Assembly: GCA_015486905.1 (NCBI GenBank)
Contig: WFQV01000301.1
Location: forward strand, 1-18,112
DNA: 18,112 bases
From: Melioribacteraceae bacterium
Lineage (GTDB): Bacteria; Bacteroidota; Ignavibacteria; Ignavibacteriales; Melioribacteraceae
Direction of reading: 5' to 3'
The notes under the pieces are model-generated. The model ran no database searches and was not told the origin of the DNA. It worked only from the letters and a program-made list of their open reading frames with translations. Positions 1 to 6,758 of this stretch are shown piece by piece; within the stretch, counting starts at the first letter, position 1; each line of letters starts with the position of its first letter. A program made the translations under genes and the position numbers.

Positions 1-566
1 CCGGTGTTTTTAAAATTAGCCCAAATAAAATTATTGTTGTTGGAGGCGACAATAGTAATACATGGGAAATTTATAATACTGAAAATTTTAAGTCTATTTT
101 TAATGAAAAATTTCCAATTACACTTATGATAAACGCTGGTAATACAGCTCAGCTTCTTAATAAAAATATATTAGTTGTTGGTGGTATGGAATATACATCG
201 TCAGGTTTGCCTGTTCAAATCCCTTCAAAGAAATGTTTTGAATTTGACATAACTACAGGAACTGAGGAAGAAAATACAGAAATTCAAAATAATTTTAAAT
301 TATTTCAAAATTACCCGAATCCGTTTAATCCGACAACAGAAATTGAATTTCAAATACCAAAAACATCAAGAACTAAATTGATAGTATATGATATTTTAGG
401 AAATAAAATTAAGACTCTTGTTAATAAAGATTTAAGTACAGGAAATTATAAAAAAATATGGAACGGTAAAAATAATAACGGAACTAAAGTACCAAGCGGA
501 GTATACTTAATAAAATTATATTTTGGGAAATATAGTTCTACAATTAAAACGATATTATTAAAGTAA
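1..566 (+). CDS. 5'-truncated kelch-like surface protein with T9SS sorting domain
   Basis: The reading frame is open from the window edge (first full codon at 3) to a TAA at 564-566, so the N-terminus lies outside; the ATG at 126 is internal. The visible part has two beta-propeller blade-like segments, each with a hydrophobic strand and a Gly-Gly doublet (IIVVGGD and ILVVGGM), followed by polar turns and an aromatic strand (WEIYN, CFEFDIT). This spacing is typical of kelch/galactose-oxidase-like blades. The last 80 or so residues form a type A T9SS C-terminal domain: NYPNPFNPTTEIEFQIP, then LIVYDILGNKIKTL, NGTKVPSGVYLIKL and a basic end, TIKTILLK. The protein is therefore probably exported by T9SS and displayed on the surface or released. 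The propeller's ligand or function cannot be told. The sorting domain is certain; the kelch call is moderate. Codons are strongly A/T-ending. Confidence 0.85.
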   Translation, partial: GVFKISPNKIIVVGGDNSNTWEIYNTENFKSIFNEKFPITLMINAGNTAQLLNKNILVVGGMEYTSSGLPVQIPSKKCFEFDITTGTEEENTEIQNNFKLFQNYPNPFNPTTEIEFQIPKTSRTKLIVYDILGNKIKTLVNKDLSTGNYKKIWNGKNNNGTKVPSGVYLIKLYFGKYSSTIKTILLK

Positions 567-581
567 AATTTAGGAGGAGCT

Positions 582-704
582 ATGAAAGCAAAAGATTTTT
601 ATTAGAGGATGAAACCGTCAGTCAATTATACCCTTGCACCACAAGAGAATAAAATAATTCATCAGGCTTCATCCGTAAAATTTTCTCTGAAGCCTGAAAA
701 ATAA
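582..704 (+). pseudogene. possible decayed small ORF behind a strong RBS
   Basis: A near-perfect Shine-Dalgarno, AGGAGGAG (572-579), sits just before the ATG at 582, but this frame meets a TAG after seven codons (603-605). The same frame continues from an ATG at 609 for 31 codons to the TAA at 702-704. A neighbouring frame reads LLEDETVSQLYP across 606-650, so a single-base slip near the T-run at 595-599 would give an open peptide. This is either the remnant of a gene, a short leader peptide for the protease downstream, or chance. There is no recognisable domain. Confidence 0.2.
662..697 (+). terminator. 10-bp hairpin, possible terminator of the upstream gene
   Basis: TCAGGCTTCA (662-671) and TGAAGCCTGA (688-697) are perfect inverted repeats around a 16-nt loop. 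The stem is followed by an A/T-rich stretch with a T6 run about 12 nt later. That spacing is long for a classical intrinsic terminator, so it may instead be a regulatory stem in the leader of the protease gene starting at 738. Confidence 0.35.
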
Positions 705-737
705 TATAATTTTTTATAAAATTCAGAGGAAAATAAA

Positions 738-2765
738 ATGAAAAAGCTTAAACTTTTTATTGTTTTAGGACTGGTTTTAATTCTCACCGGTTCGGTTACC
801 GCACAACTCACAAAATTATATAAATCGAATATGCTAACGGAAGCGGACATATATAAAAATGCAGCCGGCGTTATGTATTCAAAAGTAGTAAAGTTCGGTT
901 TTAATAAAAAAATGGTTGATATTGCAAAAGGAAAAAGCAATGTTGACAAAACTAAAATTAAATATAATGATATTAAAAATGCATTTAAAGAATTAGAAAA
1001 GAAATATGGTCACTTTAAAGTGAAAAAAGTTAATCCTAATATACAGTGGGGAGATACAATAAAAGTAAACCGAAGAACCAAGAAATTAGTCACTGTACCG
1101 GATTTATCTCAACAATATATTATGGAGTTTGATAAATTAGTCCCTTATGATTCTGTTGCCGCGTATTTGAGAACTATAAAAAATGTTAAATACGCCGAAG
1201 GTCCACTAATCGCATATTTGACAAGTACAAATCCAAATGATCCATGGTATTATAAAAGTTCATCGGAAGGTCCGTACAGGTGGTCGTTTGATGTAATTCA
1301 TGCACAAGATGCCTGGGATTTAACGAAAGGTTCATCTTCTATAAAAGTTGGTATCCATGATCGTTTTGATTATAATATACCGTTACATAATGAAATTGCA
1401 TCAAAAGTTACTTGGGAAAGCCCTTGGAATACACAGGGTTATCATGGTGATCATGGAACTATGACGGCAGGGGTCGTGGGCGCTACAACAAATAATAATA
1501 CTGACATAGCAAGTCTCGGATGGAATACTTCTTTAATGTTGGCAGAATGGGGTTATCCTTATTCAAATATAACAAAATTAGTTGATAATGGAGCAGATAT
1601 AATTAATTTCAGTTGGATAACAAATTACGATGATCCTCAATTAAGACAGGATATTCAAGATGCATTAGCACAAGGTGTAATATTAGTTGCTTCAGCGGGT
1701 AATGACGAATCACCGCGTCCCGGCGTTCGTTATCCTGCAGCATATAATTTTGGTAGCACAGGGCAAGTAATAGCAGTAAGCGCAACAATAATGGATAATG
1801 GAACGGAAAAATTTCTAGACGGATTTAATTACAGTCCCGGTACGGATCCGGTAAATGATCCTACTCATGCATTTATAGATTGTGCAGCGCCTGGAGCAAA
1901 TTATAGAGGTTTGTCTTGGACTAGTACAACCGGCACTAAACATATCTGGTCAGGCATTTCGGTTTCCGCACCGTTTGTAAGCGCAACTGTAGCTTTAATG
2001 CTTGCGGTGAATAATTCATTAACTCCAAATCAAGTATATGATATATTAAAAAGAACAACTGATAAAATAGGTCAGTATAGTTATGATAACAATGGTTGGA
2101 ACCGTTACCTTGGTTATGGAAGGATAGACGCTTCAAACGCAGTGCATGTAGCAGCCGGAGGTCCAACAAAGCCGTTAAATTTAAGGCGCGTAACAAATAA
2201 CCAGCATCCTCAATTAGAATGGGATGCAAATCCCGAATCGAATATACAAGCATATTGGATTTATAGAAGTGATGATGGAGGTCCTTATCTTAAAGTCGGA
2301 TCTGTAAACGGAAATACGCATAGTTTTATTGATGATAACGTAAATTACACAAAACCGATATGGGAAGTTACAATTAAATACAAAATACTGGCAAGAAATA
2401 CTTTAGGTAAAAATTCAGCTTTTAGTAATATAGTTGAAACTTTTGGAGAACCGGGAATATTTTTTAAGTCAAATAACCATAATAAAAATAGTTTAAGTAA
2501 ACCAATTAGTTATAATATTAGAAACTATCCAAACCCATTTAATCCAACAACTACAATTGAATACCAAATACCAGAGAAAAGTCATGTAATAATTAGGGTT
2601 TACAACACATTAGGCGAGGAAGTAACTACGCTGTTAAATGGAGAAAAAGAAGCAGGGTATTATAATGTAAGTTTTGATGCATCACATTTACCAAGCGGTT
2701 TATACTTGTGTAAACTTACGGTAGGTAATTATACAAAAGTACGTAAGATGATGTTGCTAAAATAA
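738..2765 (+). CDS. divergent S8 subtilase with FN3-like and T9SS domains
   Basis: A 675-residue secreted protein. It has an N-terminal signal peptide (basic MKKLK, hydrophobic core, ending near TAQ at 21-23), then a propeptide-like region to about 190. The peptidase S8 fold follows with a complete but non-canonical catalytic set. Asp208 lies in GIHDRFD (usually DTG or DSG), His239 in DHGTMTAG (usually HGTHVAG), Asn322 in SAGNDE and Ser408 in SGISVSAP (usually GTSMAAP). An FN3-like module covers about 475-570 (KPLNLRR, PQLEWDANPE, YWIYRSDDGG). The C-terminal 80 residues are a T9SS sorting domain starting at NYPNPFNPTTTIEYQIP. The start is set by GAGGAAAA before ATG 738. It is likely an extracellular protease exported by T9SS. 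Because the motifs deviate, reduced or altered activity is possible, though all four key residues are present. Base composition is more AT-rich than the other long genes. Confidence 0.9.
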   Translation: MKKLKLFIVLGLVLILTGSVTAQLTKLYKSNMLTEADIYKNAAGVMYSKVVKFGFNKKMVDIAKGKSNVDKTKIKYNDIKNAFKELEKKYGHFKVKKVNPNIQWGDTIKVNRRTKKLVTVPDLSQQYIMEFDKLVPYDSVAAYLRTIKNVKYAEGPLIAYLTSTNPNDPWYYKSSSEGPYRWSFDVIHAQDAWDLTKGSSSIKVGIHDRFDYNIPLHNEIASKVTWESPWNTQGYHGDHGTMTAGVVGATTNNNTDIASLGWNTSLMLAEWGYPYSNITKLVDNGADIINFSWITNYDDPQLRQDIQDALAQGVILVASAGNDESPRPGVRYPAAYNFGSTGQVIAVSATIMDNGTEKFLDGFNYSPGTDPVNDPTHAFIDCAAPGANYRGLSWTSTTGTKHIWSGISVSAPFVSATVALMLAVNNSLTPNQVYDILKRTTDKIGQYSYDNNGWNRYLGYGRIDASNAVHVAAGGPTKPLNLRRVTNNQHPQLEWDANPESNIQAYWIYRSDDGGPYLKVGSVNGNTHSFIDDNVNYTKPIWEVTIKYKILARNTLGKNSAFSNIVETFGEPGIFFKSNNHNKNSLSKPISYNIRNYPNPFNPTTTIEYQIPEKSHVIIRVYNTLGEEVTTLLNGEKEAGYYNVSFDASHLPSGLYLCKLTVGNYTKVRKMMLLK

Positions 2766-2810
2766 TTTTGCATTAATCAAAGGTTTAAAACAGGAATTAA
2801 GAAAATTAAG

Positions 2811-2834
2811 AAGGGGCTCGTATTGAGCCCTTTT
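2811..2834 (+). terminator. intrinsic terminator after the subtilase
   Basis: GGGCTC (2814-2819) and GAGCCC (2825-2830) pair around a 5-nt loop (GTATT). The stem is extended by a G-U and two A-U pairs at 2811-2813/2831-2833 and runs into TTTT. It lies 45 nt after the stop of the upstream protease gene. Confidence 0.8.
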
Positions 2835-2906
2835 AAAAATAATTGACTATTGAAGTTTTAGAAGGTAGTGTAACAAATTTTGTGTAAATGGAATAATTAC
2901 TCATAA

Positions 2907-2944
2907 GCGGAGTGAATCCCCGCCCGTACGGGATAAATTCTGCG
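2907..2944. repeat. imperfect palindrome centred on CCCGTACGGG
   Basis: Left arm GCGGAGTGAATCCC (2907-2920) and right arm GGGATAAATTCTGC (2930-2943) pair imperfectly, with 12 of 14 positions pairing if G-U is allowed. A perfect 10-bp palindrome lies inside at 2923-2932. No gene is supported here, and the structure resembles other small intergenic palindromes in this window. Confidence 0.5.
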
Positions 2945-2991
2945 AAACGGAGCTTCTCAGACCTAATTTCAGTTTTTCAAAGAACATTTTT

Positions 2992-3164
2992 TCAAACTAA
3001 TTTTTTCTCTTCACTTGTGTTAATTGTATCTTTTTTGCTAAGAGAGATTTTGTCAAGTTCGTTTAAACGCATGTCTAAACGCTTTGTTTAGCTTTTACAA
3101 GTTCTCTATCTATGCATTTCTTTCTTCTTAACACAAGGGAAGAGTCCATTTTATTCTTTTTCAT
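2992..3164 (-). pseudogene. possible frameshifted small gene downstream of the M16 peptidase
   Basis: On the minus strand, 14 nt after the peptidase stop, an ATG (3164-3162) preceded by AAGGTG opens a 29-codon frame ending in TAG at 3077-3075. It is Lys/Arg-rich (LRRKKCIDRELVKAK). A second frame (ATG 3072-3070 to TGA 2994-2992) reads MRLNELDKISLSKKDTINTS, a plausible helical, charged tail, and is open a little upstream (KRLD). Joining the two by one indel near 3080 gives about 60 residues. This suggests a decayed or mis-sequenced small gene co-transcribed with the peptidase. No family is recognised. A perfect 10-bp inverted repeat (CTTGTGTTAA 3014-3023, TTAACACAAG 3128-3137) lies across the same stretch, so a structured RNA or chance is also possible. 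Confidence 0.25.
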
Positions 3165-3178
3165 TTTTTCACCTTAGT

Positions 3179-5755
3179 TTAACGAACAATTAAAGTTAAA
3201 GGATTTTCAACTTTTAAATATTTCTTGGCAACGTTTTGAACTTGTTCGAGACTAACATTTTTCAACTTGTTAAGGAAATTGGCGTCGTAAGAAATATCAC
3301 CGTTAAAATAGAACGAGTGCCCCAAATAATAACCTTGATTAATACTCGATAGCCTGCGGAACATCATTCTGCCCAAATACATATTAACTGTTTTTTGAAG
3401 TTCGTTTTGCGTTAAAGAATCTGCAAAATTATTTTTAAAGAAACTCGGAAATTGAGGAACAATTTTGTTAACGTTTCCAGGCATTGTTGCCATATTAATG
3501 AAAAACATTGCCTTGTTACCTCTCGTCTCGATACCGGCGTTCATGTGGTAAGCAAGCCCTTGCTTTTCACGAATGTTAAAAACTATTTTATTGTTTAGCA
3601 ATAGCGAGAGAACTTTAAGTGCAGGTTTTTCTTTCTTTGAAATTTCTTTTTGAAATCCGAAGTAAAGATAGGACTGCTCCCCTCCGCCTTTAATATCAAG
3701 GGTCTGAGGTTTGTCAATGCTTTTAAACCCTTGAATGATAGCTCTGTCCGCCATCCCGCCGTAAGAATTTTTCTTCTGAAAATTTTGGAAAAGATTTACA
3801 GTCGCCTTCGGTGAAATATCTCCTACTACGGAAACCACCATATTAGAAGGAGCAAAATATTTTTCTCCGAATTTTTTCAGGGAAGCGTAATTAACTTGTT
3901 TTTGAGGTTTCAAATACGGCAAAGGATTGTACAGCAATGAATCTAATTTTTTGTTGAACATTTTCTTTGAAGCATTTGAATGTGAAAACATTTTGACCAA
4001 CATTAAATTTTTAAGAGCCTTTGAGAATTCTTTTCGAGTCGGAACAAAATTCAGCATTTGTTGATTTAAAAATTTAATTGCGCCGTGGATATCATCTGCC
4101 AAACCTTCCGCACGAATGTAACCGAAGTTTTCGTCAAGGTAAATATTATCCATCGGAATGTAAGGGTTGTCGTTCACCGTAAATTCGAAGCCGAACTTTG
4201 CCGATTGTTTTTTAATCTTCGGCGAGTTCATCCTTTGCCCGAAAGCATCGTGCCAAATCCAAGCGGCATCCTTTCCGAATTCCGATTCCAACTTTGCTTT
4301 GTTTTTAATCATGTAATGAATTGCTAACAGCTCACTACCGGGTATTTGTTTAACGATTAAAACCGGCTGCCCGCCGGCGGGTAGAAATAGCACCGGTTTT
4401 AACACCGAGCTTTCTTTTCCCCCCGATTTTACTTGGCGAAACGGATGTTGAAAAATTACAACGGGGTTTGTGGTAATTCTAAGAGATTTTAATTCTTTCG
4501 CCGCATTAAAAACATTTTGCTCTGAGTAAGAAGAAAGCACTGTTTCAATTCCGCCTGTTGCAAATTTTTCCGCATTAAAAATTCCGAACATGTGAGGCTT
4601 CTCCACGTTCTTGTAAAACGATGTTCTTGAAGTAACGGCTTCATCTTTAACCTCATCGGGTTTTAGAGAAAATGTCATTTCCCTAATCGAGGAATTAATT
4701 AAATCCACAAGTTTTTTATTCGGCGCTCCTTTTGGCGGTAAAAGAGTAACCTGAAGGAAGGAACGTACCGGTGTTTGTTTGACGGCGAAGCGCAAAGTTG
4801 TGTGAGGAGAGACTTTGGCGATTTCGGATTTTAATTTTCCCGCTTTCTCGTTCGCTGCTTTCTCAAGCAAATCGTAAGTCTTGAGATTAACAAATTCAGG
4901 CAATTGGTAAAAAAGCATCGCCTCAAGCTTTTTCCCTTTGTAGAAACGGTGATACACAGAGGGTGTTAAGGGGTTTGACTGAGGCCTAAACCCCGTTGCC
5001 CAATTTTCATCAGCCGGACGTTGAACATTTCCCGGACTTTCTTTTCCGTAAATGTTTTTTAAAAGTTTCATCATCTCTGGTATTTTGAAATTGCCGACAA
5101 CGCTTACAATCATATTGTTGGGAACGTAATAATTCTTGTAAAAGCGGTAAACGTCTTCCCGTTTCATGTACTTAATTGTTTCGTAGGTGCCGAGCGTAGG
5201 CAGGGACAAAGCGTGTCCCTTGAAAAGAATTGAATTTACATTCCTATCCGCTTGCGCTTGAGGGTTGGCTAATGTTTTGGCTATTTCCTCTAACACTATT
5301 TCTTTTTCCTTTTTAAATTTCTTCGGCGGCAAGGTTGAATGAAAAAGCATCCCCGCTTGAATTTTCATTGCTTCCTCAATTTTGTCTGCGGGCGCTACCA
5401 TCATAAAATTTGTGTAATATTCGGAAGTGTTGGCGTTGTTGTAAGCACCTATTCTGTCCACCGCGTCGTAAAGCTCTTTTTGTGTCATCGTCTTAGTTCC
5501 GTTGAATAACAAATGCTCCAACATGTGGCTCATTCCGCTTGTGGCAAAATTTTCATACGCGGAGCCGACTTTAACTACCGTGTTAATTCCCACCATTGGC
5601 AGGGCTGGCTTTTCAATTAGTAAAACTTTAATTCCGTTGTCCAATTGAAATATCGAAACGCCGTTCGGCAGCTCAAAAGTTTGAGAAAAAGAAGTTTCAA
5701 AGATTAAAAACAGCGTGATTAAAAAGGGTAAAATAAAAGTAATTCTATTTTTCAT
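3179..5755 (-). CDS. exported two-domain M16 (pitrilysin-type) zinc peptidase
   Basis: An 858-residue protein with a signal peptide (MKNR, hydrophobic stretch, end near TSFSQ at 21-25). The inverted zinc motif HxxEH is His77-Met-Leu-Glu80-His81. The third ligand is most likely Glu157 in KEIVLEEIAK, close to the 76-residue spacing known for the family. Residues about 30-230 form the active half. A second M16-like half starts near 455 (LPAGGQPVLIVKQ) and lacks HxxEH; it keeps the typical Y/F-AP-SNMVVSVVGDI segment at about 650. Paired active and inactive halves are the normal M16 clamshell that degrades peptides. The start ATG is preceded by GAGGCGG on the minus strand. The cell location is probably periplasmic, as no T9SS domain is present. 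The gene stands alone, with long non-coding stretches on both sides. A perfect GC palindrome falls in the codons for LPAGGQ (4367-4384). Confidence 0.93.
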   Translation of the reverse strand: MKNRITFILPFLITLFLIFETSFSQTFELPNGVSIFQLDNGIKVLLIEKPALPMVGINTVVKVGSAYENFATSGMSHMLEHLLFNGTKTMTQKELYDAVDRIGAYNNANTSEYYTNFMMVAPADKIEEAMKIQAGMLFHSTLPPKKFKKEKEIVLEEIAKTLANPQAQADRNVNSILFKGHALSLPTLGTYETIKYMKREDVYRFYKNYYVPNNMIVSVVGNFKIPEMMKLLKNIYGKESPGNVQRPADENWATGFRPQSNPLTPSVYHRFYKGKKLEAMLFYQLPEFVNLKTYDLLEKAANEKAGKLKSEIAKVSPHTTLRFAVKQTPVRSFLQVTLLPPKGAPNKKLVDLINSSIREMTFSLKPDEVKDEAVTSRTSFYKNVEKPHMFGIFNAEKFATGGIETVLSSYSEQNVFNAAKELKSLRITTNPVVIFQHPFRQVKSGGKESSVLKPVLFLPAGGQPVLIVKQIPGSELLAIHYMIKNKAKLESEFGKDAAWIWHDAFGQRMNSPKIKKQSAKFGFEFTVNDNPYIPMDNIYLDENFGYIRAEGLADDIHGAIKFLNQQMLNFVPTRKEFSKALKNLMLVKMFSHSNASKKMFNKKLDSLLYNPLPYLKPQKQVNYASLKKFGEKYFAPSNMVVSVVGDISPKATVNLFQNFQKKNSYGGMADRAIIQGFKSIDKPQTLDIKGGGEQSYLYFGFQKEISKKEKPALKVLSLLLNNKIVFNIREKQGLAYHMNAGIETRGNKAMFFINMATMPGNVNKIVPQFPSFFKNNFADSLTQNELQKTVNMYLGRMMFRRLSSINQGYYLGHSFYFNGDISYDANFLNKLKNVSLEQVQNVAKKYLKVENPLTLIVR

Positions 5756-5778
5756 TTTCCGCCTCGGGTAATTATTTA

Positions 5779-5786
5779 CAAAATTA
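5779..5786 (-). promoter_or_regulatory. TAnnTTTG-like -7 box for the M16 gene
   Basis: The minus strand reads TAATTTTG here, 24 nt before the peptidase start codon. This fits the TAnnTTTG -7 element known for Bacteroidota sigma factors. No convincing TTG element is seen at the expected distance, so the call is tentative. Confidence 0.3.
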
Positions 5787-5858
5787 TTTTAAAAATATCT
5801 TTAGTTTTTTTGAAAACCAAAAGATAACATCGCCGGCTAGTGATCAGCAAGTAATTTC

Positions 5859-5890
5859 GGCACAAGTTTAAATTTGTTGGCAAAGAAAAA
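5859..5890 (+). repeat. 28-bp dispersed motif, copy A
   Basis: GGCACAAGTTTAAATT followed by TGTTGGCAAAGAAAAA. This is one of eight intergenic copies of a motif whose consensus is gtACAgGTTTAAAatC followed by gGTGGCAAAAA. Confidence 0.7.
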
Positions 5891-6001
5891 TCTAAGTAAC
5901 CACAAATATCAACTTTTTCAAGCTCTTTATAACGTAGTTTGCTTAGTCTCGGCCTATTTAGGGGTGCGGGATGTAAACTAAAAAGAGATATTCTGTTTTA
6001 C

Positions 6002-6017
6002 ACACAGATTGACCGCC
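6002..6017 (+). repeat. 16-bp exact repeat, copy 1
   Basis: ACACAGATTGACCGCC, identical to 10184-10199. Here it forms the left arm of an imperfect hairpin with GCGGT (6027-6031) and CAATCCGTGTT (6038-6048). Confidence 0.7.
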
Positions 6018-6087
6018 ACGCCGAATGCGGTGTTAATCAATCCGTGTTACAAACTTTGAGTAAAAATTATTAAATACTTTTATCTGA

Positions 6088-6243
6088 TTATTTCCCTACG
6101 AAGTTTTGTCACGATTTTTATCTTCCCCAAACGAGCAAAGCCAAAAATCGCGCCAAAACACTTTAGGGTTTTCTCTTGTCCTACTCTCGAGCTGAAGCTC
6201 GGGGTTAATGAAATGTCACTCATGTAGAGCTTTGTTAAAATTA
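6088..6243 (-). repeat. diverged ~150-bp dispersed element, copy 1
   Basis: Aligns with 13137-13292. Exact blocks include GTTTTGTCACGATTTTT (6103-6119) and AAAGCCAAAAATCGC (6137-6151), plus similar GGNGTTAATG and GAGCTTT segments near 6202-6232. An 8-bp inverted repeat (CGATTTTT/AAAAATCG) is kept in both copies. The minus-strand peptide FGAIFGFxRLG is shared, but the frames separate after a 1-nt indel, so conservation is of nucleotides rather than protein. Confidence 0.7.
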
Positions 6244-6324
6244 TTTTGTACGCTTTGTTTTTCGGTAATCCGTAACAAGTCTCAACCTTAACCTCAATCT
6301 CAAAGTAAAAAATAAAAGAACAAT

Positions 6325-6388
6325 CATCCAGCCATCCAACCATGCAACCATGCATTCATCCAACCATCCAATCATCCAATCATCCAAT
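6325..6388. repeat. 8-bp tandem repeat, 8 units
   Basis: Eight consecutive 8-bp units of the form CATCCAAC/CATCCAAT. Units 3 and 4 vary (CATGCAAC, CATGCATT), and the last three are identical CATCCAAT. The minus-strand frame through it encodes the Gly/Trp/Leu-rich start of a spurious ORF. Confidence 0.9.
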
Positions 6389-6547
6389 CAATTTATTCCT
6401 CACGCATTCTTCATTCATAATCATTCTCTTGAGTGTTTTAAACTTAGTCATGATTGTTTCATCTGTTTATTTCTCAAATTCTATCGTCACCCAACCTCTT
6501 TTTCTTAAAGTTGAGCACCTTAAATTAGTCACGAACTTCTTAGTTAA

Positions 6548-6575
6548 CTTTTGCCAAAGATTTTAAACTTGTACC
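6548..6575 (-). repeat. 28-bp dispersed motif, copy B
   Basis: The minus strand reads GGTACAAGTTTAAAATC followed by TTTGGCAAAAG. Confidence 0.75.
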
Positions 6576-6758
6576 GTAATTTCCATTACTTTAAAATACA
6601 CCGTGTAAATCCGGCATCAATCCGCGTCATCCGTGTTCTATCCTCCCCAAAACAGATTACGCGTAGTTCTCAATTTCTACAACCTCTCGTAATTTAATCC
6701 GTCTAATTTTTTTTTAATTATTATCTTTGAACGTGTAATTAATTTAACCGAGGAAAAA

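Larger units (their letters stand above)
5756..6758. other. 1-kb intergenic region rich in small repeats
   Basis: No credible gene lies between the divergent starts at 5755 (-) and 6759 (+). Open frames at 6080-6355 and 6342-6566 are low-complexity or repeat-derived. The region holds two copies of the 28-bp motif, the 16-bp ACACAGATTGACCGCC word inside an imperfect hairpin (6000-6046), one copy of the 150-bp element and an 8-bp tandem repeat. The stretch 6576-6750 is AT-rich and presumably includes the promoter of the propeller gene, although no clear box was found. Confidence 0.7.

Noticed and set aside
3014..3137. 10-bp inverted repeats CTTGTGTTAA/TTAACACAAG considered as transposon ends
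   Set aside because: Only 104 bp lies between them, with no transposase and no clear target-site duplication. Kept only as a note on the decayed small gene.
6080..6355. Minus-strand 91-aa ORF
   Set aside because: Its start lies in the 8-bp tandem repeat (Gly/Trp/Met-rich) and the rest in the 150-bp repeat. The similar ORF at 13078-13302 keeps nucleotides but not frame, so neither is treated as a gene.
6342..6566. 74-aa + strand ORF
   Set aside because: It starts in the octamer repeat (HPTIQSSNHP) and continues in low-complexity AT-rich DNA, with no RBS.
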